This document shows, in pieces, positions 34,727 through 40,809 of a stretch of DNA of 64,000 nucleotides (position 1 is its first letter; each line of letters begins with the position of its first letter). The DNA lies in the NCBI GenBank assembly GCA_964236105.1, contig CAXSBC010000006.1:1-64000 (forward strand). The letters run 5' to 3'. Both the position numbers and the translations under genes were made by a program. The notes under the pieces are model-generated. The model saw only the letters and a list, made by a program, of their open reading frames with translations. It was not told the origin of the DNA and ran no database searches. This DNA comes from Lichenicola sp964236105 (GTDB lineage Bacteria > Pseudomonadota > Alphaproteobacteria > Acetobacterales > Acetobacteraceae).

Positions 34727-35850
34727 GCGGCCTGTTCGACACCCTGCAGGGGCCCAACCGTGCCCAGTCGCTGCTGTCGCGCCATGCGGAGAGCACCGTC
34801 TGGCTCGCCCGTTACATGGAGCGGATCGAGAACCTCGCCCGCATCCTCGACGTCACCGAGACCTTCACCCGCAGCAGCCACGTCGAGAACGGCTGGCGCT
34901 CGGTGATCCAGATCAACGCGGACGAGGAGTGCTACCACAGCACGCGGCGCGAGGCCGACGTCGCCGGCGTGACCGCCTTCTATATCCTGGACCGCGAGAA
35001 CCCGAACTCGATCTCCAGCCTGATCAACGTCGCCCGCGAGAACGCGCGCACCCTGCGGCCGCTGATCTCGACGGAGATGTGGACCCACCTCAACGTCTTC
35101 CACAACTGGGTCCGCCAGCTGACCAGCTGGGACATCAGGCCGTCGCACCTCTCGTCGCTCTGCACGCGGCTGAAGCAGGACTGCCAGACCCATAACGGCA
35201 TCACCGAGGGCACGTTCTACCGGGACCAGGGCTGGTACTTCTACTCGATCGGCAAGTACCTCGAGCGTGGCGACCAGACGACGCGGCTGGTCGACATCAA
35301 GTATCACACGCTGCTGCCGCGCGAGGCGGGCGTCGGCAGCCAGGTCGACATGAGCCAGTGGAGTGCCGTGCTGCGTTCGGCCGCCGCCTATCACGCCTAT
35401 CGTCGGGTGATGCCGCGCTCGCTGCAGCCATCCGCCGTGGCGGGCTTCCTGCTGCTGAACAATGCCTTCCCGCGCTCGCTGGTGCTGACGCTGCGGCAGG
35501 TCTCCGGGGCGCTGACCCAGCTGCGCATGGATTATGGCCTGCGTGCCGGCAGTGCGGCCATGGAGCGCATGGACGACCTGCGCGCCGCACTCACCGATCA
35601 GACCATCGAGGAGATCATCCTGCGCGGCCTGCACGAGTTTCTCGACTGGGTGCAGCTGCAGCTGCGCCGCATCCAGGACGACATCGCCAGCGCCTTCTGG
35701 TCCGTGATACCGGTGCCGTCACCTGAGCCGGCGGCACCCGCCGGCACGATGAGCCAGAGCCTGGGCGGAATGACCCAGTCGATGGGCGGCGGCATGCGAC
35801 AGACCATGTCGTCGGCCACGCCGGACGCGCCCGGATCGCAGCAGAGCTGA
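34723..35850 (+). CDS. alpha-E domain protein
   Basis: 375 aa, nearly all alpha-helical. LLSRHAESTVWLARYMERIE at the N-terminus is the family signature, with a strongly conserved acidic and aromatic pattern afterwards (FYRDQGWYFYSIGKYLERGDQTTRLVD). Alpha-E proteins pair with the permuted ATP-grasp enzyme encoded just upstream and are thought to form a predicted peptide-modification system. The C-terminal 40 residues are a low-complexity Met/Gln/Gly/Ser tail (MSQSLGGMTQSMGGGMRQTM), unusual for the family. GTG start at 34723 inside a GTGA overlap. Confidence 0.9.
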   Translation: MSGLFDTLQGPNRAQSLLSRHAESTVWLARYMERIENLARILDVTETFTRSSHVENGWRSVIQINADEECYHSTRREADVAGVTAFYILDRENPNSISSLINVARENARTLRPLISTEMWTHLNVFHNWVRQLTSWDIRPSHLSSLCTRLKQDCQTHNGITEGTFYRDQGWYFYSIGKYLERGDQTTRLVDIKYHTLLPREAGVGSQVDMSQWSAVLRSAAAYHAYRRVMPRSLQPSAVAGFLLLNNAFPRSLVLTLRQVSGALTQLRMDYGLRAGSAAMERMDDLRAALTDQTIEEIILRGLHEFLDWVQLQLRRIQDDIASAFWSVIPVPSPEPAAPAGTMSQSLGGMTQSMGGGMRQTMSSATPDAPGSQQS

Positions 35851-35859
35851 GCATCGGGC

Positions 35860-35891
35860 CGGGACGTGGCCGCCGAAGCGTCCACGTCCCG
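35860..35891. terminator. bidirectional hairpin between convergent genes
   Basis: CGGGACGTGG (35860-35869) and CCACGTCCCG (35882-35891) are perfect 10-bp arms with a 12-nt loop, placed between the alpha-E stop and the stop of the small secreted protein gene. Suited to end both transcripts; no T-tract. Confidence 0.55.
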
Positions 35892-35900
35892 CACGACCGC

Positions 35901-36134
35901 TCAGCTCGGCGAGTTGGCGGTGCTGGTCTGGTCGGCCTTCTTGTTGGCTTCGTGATGACCGACGGCGCAACCGGCGGCCGCACCCATGACGCCATGATGG
36001 CCCGCGACATGTCCGGCGACGCCGCCGACGGCAGCACCCTTCATGCAGCCCTTGGCCATGGCCGGAGCGGCCAGTCCGGCGCCGAGCAGCAGGGCGGCGG
36101 CGGCGAGGCTGGTGGTCGGGAGTCTGATGGTCAT
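35901..36134 (-). CDS. small secreted Gly/His-rich protein, function unknown
   Basis: 77 aa. A signal peptide (TSLAAAALLLGAGLAAPAMA) leaves a mature peptide of about 50 residues: KGCMKGAAVGGVAGHVAGHH, then GVMGAAAGCAVGHHEANKK and a Ser/Thr-rich end. The glycine spacing resembles glycine-zipper proteins; two cysteines and several histidines could bind metal or form a disulfide (inference). The start is firm: AAGGAGG lies nine bases before ATG 36134. I do not recognise a named family. It ends opposite the alpha-E gene, and its start is 34 bp from the end of the TrpD2-like gene on the same strand. Confidence 0.72.
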   Translation of the reverse strand: MTIRLPTTSLAAAALLLGAGLAAPAMAKGCMKGAAVGGVAGHVAGHHGVMGAAAGCAVGHHEANKKADQTSTANSPS

Positions 36135-36168
36135 AGGAAAAATCCTCCTTGTGGAACGATACAGCCTA

Positions 36169-37242
36169 TTAACCGTCTGGCCGGTCATCGTTCCGCGCCG
36201 CCGTGAATAGAGCCTGGTCCGCAGGCGGGCCCGGCCTGCGCGCGGCCCAGATCTCGGCTGCGCGCCGGTCGGCCCGGTCCGGCGTCAGACCGGCCTCGAG
36301 CGCCAGCAGCGCCAGTGCGATGGTGCCGACCACGGTCTGGATCGCCAGCGCCGGCGGATCGCCGGCCCCGTGCCACACCCGGGCGAAGCTCTCGGGCGTA
36401 TCCGGCCCGCCGCGTTCGGCCAATGCTGCCAGCGGCGGCAGCAGGATCTCGCTGCGGCCGCCCTCCCGGCGCCACAGATGAGCCGCCGTCGCCTTGGCCG
36501 GTGGCCGCTCGGCCTCGCCGCCGCCGCCCTTGATCACCACCAGCGACCGCCGCTGCAGCCGTTCCGCCACCCCGACATGCAGCGCGATGTAGGGCGGATG
36601 GAACACGCCGTCGACCGAGACCCCGGCATCGCCCGGATCGATCAGCCGCGCCACCGTGTTCACCGGCGAGCGCAGCCCGAACAGCCGGCGCATGCCGAGC
36701 AGCCGGTCGATCGCCGGCGCGAAACGGGCCACCGGCCAGTAGGCGAACCCGGTCGCGTCGAGCGCCCGACTCACCTGTGACGCGTCGGCGGCGGGCTCCA
36801 GCCCGAGCGCCGCCAGACCGGCCGGCACCGGCATGCCGCCGGAGAACTCGTTGGTGCCGTGCATCAGCACCCGGTAGCCGGCCTGCGCCAGCGCCAGGGC
36901 CGCCAGCAGGAACCAGGGCGCGCCGCGGGTGCGGCCGGCGCCATAGCTGGGCCAGTCGAGATCGACCGCCCCCACCGGCCCGTCCGCCGCGCCGGACGCA
37001 AGCCCGAGTGCCGCGCGCGCCGCCTCCACCAGCCCGGTGATCTCGTCCGGATCCTCGCCCCGGTAGCGCAGCAGCATCAGGAAGGCGCCGAGCTGTGCGG
37101 GGTGCACGGCGTCGTCCAGCGCCAGCGCGAAGGCATCCCGCGCCTCCTCCCGCATCAGCGCCCGCGACCGGCCCGGCCCGCGACCCAGGATGGCGACATA
37201 GGCCGCGAACCGGGTCTTGGCATCGGGCGACATCTGGTCCAT
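36169..37242 (-). CDS. anthranilate phosphoribosyltransferase-like protein (TrpD2/YbiB-like)
   Basis: 357 aa with the two-domain nucleoside phosphorylase/TrpD fold: an N-terminal helical domain (FALALDDAVHPAQLGAFLML, RYRGEDPDEITGLVEAAR) and a C-terminal alpha/beta domain (LDWPSYGAGRTRGAPWFLLA, GTNEFSGGMPVPAGLAAL, RLFGLRSPVNTVARL, VVIKGGGGEAERPP). It lacks the PRPP-binding GTGGD motif of true TrpD, so it belongs to the TrpD2/YbiB branch, in which E. coli YbiB is a nucleic acid binder. Often annotated as 'glycosyl transferase family'. AGGAAGGG precedes the ATG by about nine bases. Confidence 0.82.
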   Translation of the reverse strand: MDQMSPDAKTRFAAYVAILGRGPGRSRALMREEARDAFALALDDAVHPAQLGAFLMLLRYRGEDPDEITGLVEAARAALGLASGAADGPVGAVDLDWPSYGAGRTRGAPWFLLAALALAQAGYRVLMHGTNEFSGGMPVPAGLAALGLEPAADASQVSRALDATGFAYWPVARFAPAIDRLLGMRRLFGLRSPVNTVARLIDPGDAGVSVDGVFHPPYIALHVGVAERLQRRSLVVIKGGGGEAERPPAKATAAHLWRREGGRSEILLPPLAALAERGGPDTPESFARVWHGAGDPPALAIQTVVGTIALALLALEAGLTPDRADRRAAEIWAARRPGPPADQALFTAARNDDRPDG

Positions 37243-37309
37243 GCGCGATCGCCCTTCCTGGCCGTGCCGATTTTTAGGTCGAACTTTATCTCGGTCCGCC
37301 TAAGATGAT

Positions 37310-37981
37310 GTGGTGAACGCTCTTACGCCGATCAGCGCCAGACAGACCATCGAGGTGGTGTACGACTTCGTGTGCCCCTGGTGCTATCTCGGCGTGCGCC
37401 GGCTGCTGCGGGCGCTCGCGCAGCGTCCGGCCGGGCTGTTCGAGATCGTCTGGCGGCCGTTCCTGCTCAACCCCGACATCCCCGCCGGCGGCCTGACGCG
37501 CGGCGACTACGTCGTGCGCAAGTACGGCGGCGCGGACCGGGCGCGGCGGCTCTACGCCTCGGTGGCGGAACTGGGCGTGCAGGCCGGGATCGCGTTCCGC
37601 TTCGACCGCATGACGCGCATCCCGTCGAGCATCGATGCGCACCGGCTGGCCGGATGGGCGGCGCAGCACGGTGCCGCGACCGCGATCGTGGAGGCCCTGT
37701 TCGCCGCCCAGTTCACCGACGGCGCCGATATCAGCGATGCCGCCGTGCTCGTCGAGATCGCGGGCGCCGCCGGGCTGGACGAGGCGGCGGCGGCGGCGTT
37801 CCTGCGCGGGCGCGAGGGCGCCGAGCTCGTGCATCTGGAGAACCTGCGCGCGCACCGGCGCGGCATCAGCGGGGTGCCGTGCTTCGTGTTCGGCGGCCGG
37901 CTCGCGGTGTCGGGCGCGCAGGAGACTGAGGTGTTCCAGCGCCTGCTCGACGTCGCGGCGCTGGACGTGGTGTCCGCCTGA
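37310..37981 (+). CDS. DsbA/FrnE-like thioredoxin-fold oxidoreductase
   Basis: 223 aa, cytoplasmic (no signal peptide). The thioredoxin-fold DSBA domain starts VVYDFVCPWCYLGVRRLL with a CPWC redox pair (Cys22, Cys25), followed by the helical insertion and the C-terminal ISGVPCFVFGG with the cis-proline. Members (FrnE, 2-hydroxychromene-2-carboxylate isomerase relatives) act as disulfide oxidoreductases or isomerases. The start is GTG at 37310 or the next codon GTG 37313; the upstream ATGs are out of frame. A 67-bp divergent region separates it from the TrpD2-like gene. Confidence 0.88.
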   Translation: MVNALTPISARQTIEVVYDFVCPWCYLGVRRLLRALAQRPAGLFEIVWRPFLLNPDIPAGGLTRGDYVVRKYGGADRARRLYASVAELGVQAGIAFRFDRMTRIPSSIDAHRLAGWAAQHGAATAIVEALFAAQFTDGADISDAAVLVEIAGAAGLDEAAAAAFLRGREGAELVHLENLRAHRRGISGVPCFVFGGRLAVSGAQETEVFQRLLDVAALDVVSA

Positions 37982-37985
37982 TCGG

Positions 37986-38489
37986 CTACCTGCGTACGGC
38001 GGTCACCTCGATCTCCACCAGCCAGCCCGGATTGGCGAGTGCCGCCACCTGGAAGGCGGACCGCGTCGGCAGGTTCGGCTGCGTCGGCGTGCCGAAATAC
38101 TGCGTGTAGGACTTCATCATCCCGGCGAAGTCCAGCTTCCCGGTCTTGGGGTCGGCAACCATGTAGATGTGCATCTGCACCACGTCGGCGAATGTCAGGT
38201 GCAGGTCCGTCAGGGCAGCCTGGATCTTGTCCAGCGCGCTCTTCACCTGGGTCTGGGTGTCGCCATAGGCGGCGAGCGTCATCGGCGCCGCGTTCTTGTC
38301 GGCGACGTCGGCACCCATGCCGGACAGGTAGATGGTGGTGTAGCCGGGCGGCACCTCGATGGCAGAGGCGATCGGGAACTTGCCGGTGGCATGGCGGACC
38401 AGATCGGCGGCGCCGGCCATGGGCGCAAGGCCGGCGCAGGCGAGCAGTGCTGCCGACAGATGCGAGACGATCCTGTGCATGGCGGTCAT
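37986..38489 (-). CDS. exported RidA family enamine/imine deaminase
   Basis: 167 aa: a signal peptide (ending near PMAGA, residue 28) followed by a complete RidA domain. The C-terminal NLPTRSAFQVAALANPGW and VEIEVTAV align by eye with the E. coli RidA region carrying catalytic Arg105; the equivalent here is Arg143. Other conserved parts are IYLSGMGAD and LTFADVVQMHIYMVADP. RidA hydrolyses reactive enamine/imine intermediates of amino acid metabolism. Its ATG overlaps the cytochrome stop (ATGA). Export is unusual for RidA but matches the exported oxidase and cytochrome of the same operon, suggesting it processes the imine made by the oxidase (inference). Confidence 0.88.
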   Translation of the reverse strand: MTAMHRIVSHLSAALLACAGLAPMAGAADLVRHATGKFPIASAIEVPPGYTTIYLSGMGADVADKNAAPMTLAAYGDTQTQVKSALDKIQAALTDLHLTFADVVQMHIYMVADPKTGKLDFAGMMKSYTQYFGTPTQPNLPTRSAFQVAALANPGWLVEIEVTAVRR

Positions 38490-38911
38490 TTTTCCATTGT
38501 CGGGTTCGGGCCGCGCACGGACGCGACGTCGTCCGGCTTGACCATGTCGGTGTAGCCGTTGCCGAAATGGCTGCGGACATAGTTCACGACCGAGGCGATC
38601 TGCGCATCGTTCAGCGTGGTGGAGAACCAGGGCATCGCGCCGTAGCCGTTCAGCACCACATAGACCGGGTAGCCGCTGTTCCTGAGCTTCGGGTTCTGCG
38701 CCAGCGCCGGGATCACCGCGGCACCCGCGCCGCCGCGGGCGTTGGCCATGTGGCAGCCCTGGCAGATCTGGCTGTAGATCACCAGGCCGTCGGTGCTGGT
38801 GGTGGCCGTGCCGGCGACGCTCGCGGCCGCATCGGCCCGCGCCTGGCGGAGCGGCAGCAGGCACAGCCCGCCCAGCAGCAGACAGGCTGCGACGGCATGC
38901 GGACGACGCAT
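38486..38911 (-). CDS. secreted c-type cytochrome, single haem
   Basis: 141 aa. A signal peptide (to about residue 26, QARADA) and one haem-binding motif CQGCH (Cys50, Cys53, His54); Met93 in NGYGAMPWF is the likely sixth ligand, giving a class I cytochrome c fold. The start overlaps the oxidase stop by one base (TGATG) and the stop overlaps the RidA-like gene, so all three are coupled. It probably accepts electrons from the flavin oxidase in the periplasm, letting the enzyme act as a dehydrogenase; this is inferred from the operon. Confidence 0.9.
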   Translation of the reverse strand: MRRPHAVAACLLLGGLCLLPLRQARADAAASVAGTATTSTDGLVIYSQICQGCHMANARGGAGAAVIPALAQNPKLRNSGYPVYVVLNGYGAMPWFSTTLNDAQIASVVNYVRSHFGNGYTDMVKPDDVASVRGPNPTMEK

Positions 38912-40491
38912 CAGACCGCTCCGATCGCGCGCTGGTGCAGACGGGTGATGGCGCTCACCGAGGACAGGATCGCCCCCTCCTGCCAGCATCCGACATAGGA
39001 GGCGTGTTCGCCGGCCAGCACCAGACGGCCATCGATCGCGGTCAGCGGCTTGTAGTGCGCGAGCCGCGCCTCCTCGCTCCAGGTGGCGCAGCATCCCAGC
39101 GTCCAGGGCATCCGGCTCCAGGCGACGCCGACGCCGTTGCTGAACTCCTGCCGGTACTGCCTGTGCAGCACGCTGCCCTGCTTCAGCGCCTCCTCGACGC
39201 GCTGTTCCGGGGTCATGCCGGCAAAGGCGTAGGCGGCCGGGCCGAACATGTAGCCGCCCAGCAGCACGCCGGGCGCGTCGGAGAAATAGTGGGTGCTCGG
39301 ATAGGAGATCTGGCTGATCGGCTGGTCGGTGAAACTGATGCCGCCATAGATCTGCTCGTCCTGCTCCCAGAAGCGGCGCTTGAACTCGAGCCCGACCTTG
39401 ACCGACGAGGCATACGGCACCGCCTTGATCGCCGCCTTCATCGGCCCGCCGGCCTGCACGTCGATCTGGCTCAGGATCGAGAGCGGGATCGTGCACACGC
39501 ACCAGTCCGCCTTCGCCTCCGTGACGGCGCCGCCGCTGTTGTGGTCCTCGTAGGTGACCGTCACGCCGTTGCCGTCCTGCGCGATCCTGGTGACCTTCAG
39601 GTTGTGCGTGACGAGGTCGTTGACCTGCCTGGCAAAGCCCTTGCCGATCATGTCCATGCCGCCGACCGGCTGGAACATGGTGGTCTGGAAGTCGTAGCTC
39701 ATGTTGAACGACAGCCACTGCCACAGGCCGGACTTCATGATGTCGGCGCGCGCGAACAGCGGTGCCGGCACCGGCGCGCCGTCCGGCCCGCCGCCCTGCG
39801 GCTTGGCGAAGCCGCGATGCAGCGAGGCGAGGTTGCTGCTGCGATAGGCGTAGTTCTTGTCGAGCAGGCCCCAGCCCTGCATCGCCGCCAGCAGGTCGTG
39901 CTTCTCGTCGTCGGTGATCGGCTGGTCGAGCTTGTTCTGGTTGATCGACTTCGCCAGCAGCTCGGCGGTGTAGCCGGTGAAGTCGGCCTGCACCTCGCGG
40001 TAGCGCTGCGGCTGACCGCCGAAGGCCTGGCTGCTGTGCAGCAGCGCGTTGTGGTTCACCTCGATGAACGGCTCGAGCTGCACGCCGAACAGCTTGCAGT
40101 AATGCAGCAGCCCCTGATGGTGATAGGGGATCCGCCACGGGCCGGGATTGATGTAGTTGCCGGGCGCGAACTTCACCTGCTGCGTGGCGCCGCCGAGCTC
40201 GGTCAGGGTGTCGCCGCCGCGCAGGCTGAAGTTGCGGCCGCCGGACCGGTTCTGGTACTCCAGCACGCGCACGCTGTAGCCGGCGCGGCGGAGCTCGTAG
40301 GCGGCGAGCATTCCGGCGAGTCCGGCGCCCAGCACCAGGACGGTGGTGCCGGTTCTGGCTCCCGAGAGGGTCGGCGAGCCGGCGAAATCCGTGCCGGCCG
40401 CGTGGCCGAGGCGGGTCATGGCCTGATACATCGCGGCACTGCCGGCGGCGGCGCCGATCCGCATCAGCAGCTGCCGCCTGGTCGGCTCCAT
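38911..40491 (-). CDS. Tat-exported flavin amine/L-amino acid oxidase-like protein
   Basis: 526 aa. The twin-arginine signal TRRQLLMRIGAAAG (Arg5-Arg6) predicts folded export with FAD bound. The FAD dinucleotide motif is VLVLGAGLAGMLAAYELRRA, then RSGGRNFSLRGGDTLTELGG, and the C-terminal flavin segment is GRLVLAGEHASYVGCWQEGA followed by ILSSVSA. This is the flavin monoamine oxidase / L-amino acid oxidase superfamily. The reaction would turn an amine or amino acid into an imine. The preferred start is ATG 40491 because it opens the Tat signal; a GTG at 40542 would add 17 residues. The substrate is unknown. It is the first gene of the operon with the cytochrome and RidA genes. Confidence 0.88.
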   Translation of the reverse strand: MEPTRRQLLMRIGAAAGSAAMYQAMTRLGHAAGTDFAGSPTLSGARTGTTVLVLGAGLAGMLAAYELRRAGYSVRVLEYQNRSGGRNFSLRGGDTLTELGGATQQVKFAPGNYINPGPWRIPYHHQGLLHYCKLFGVQLEPFIEVNHNALLHSSQAFGGQPQRYREVQADFTGYTAELLAKSINQNKLDQPITDDEKHDLLAAMQGWGLLDKNYAYRSSNLASLHRGFAKPQGGGPDGAPVPAPLFARADIMKSGLWQWLSFNMSYDFQTTMFQPVGGMDMIGKGFARQVNDLVTHNLKVTRIAQDGNGVTVTYEDHNSGGAVTEAKADWCVCTIPLSILSQIDVQAGGPMKAAIKAVPYASSVKVGLEFKRRFWEQDEQIYGGISFTDQPISQISYPSTHYFSDAPGVLLGGYMFGPAAYAFAGMTPEQRVEEALKQGSVLHRQYRQEFSNGVGVAWSRMPWTLGCCATWSEEARLAHYKPLTAIDGRLVLAGEHASYVGCWQEGAILSSVSAITRLHQRAIGAV

Positions 40492-40809
40492 GGAACCTGG
40501 TCGATTCAAGACAATCTGCTCCGATCTCGGACTGCGGGACACTCGCCGGCGGAGAGTGACGCTATTCTGGAGCTTACTGCCCCGTCAAGCTGCATAGATT
40601 ATTAGCATATGCGTATAGAAGCAGCATAGTGGGTGATGTTCATTTGTCGCGTTCTTGAGGATGCTTCTCAAAGAAGCACAATTCTCTTGATTTCCATCAC
40701 CGTCCGAGGTCGATCATGTCGTCACGATAATGGATCGGTGGCGACACGAGGCCGCGTGCCGCCACCGCCGTGACGGCGTCCCGTACGGGATCGAGATGGA
40801 GATCGAGCA
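40492..40809. promoter_or_regulatory. 318-bp divergent regulatory region with symmetric sites
   Basis: AT-richer than its surroundings, between the oxidase operon and the TonB-dependent receptor gene. It contains TGCTTCT-CAA-AGAAGCA (40662-40678; perfect 7-bp arms), the palindrome GCATATGC (40605-40612) and the perfect 12-bp palindrome TCCCGTACGGGA (40779-40790) about 20 bp before the receptor start. No gene is seen. These are candidates for operators that control one or both transcripts. Confidence 0.45.

Noticed and set aside
38490..38864. RidA-like protein extended into the cytochrome gene as a fusion
   Set aside because: The extra residues are the cytochrome gene in a wrong frame; ATGA coupling and the signal peptide define the real start.
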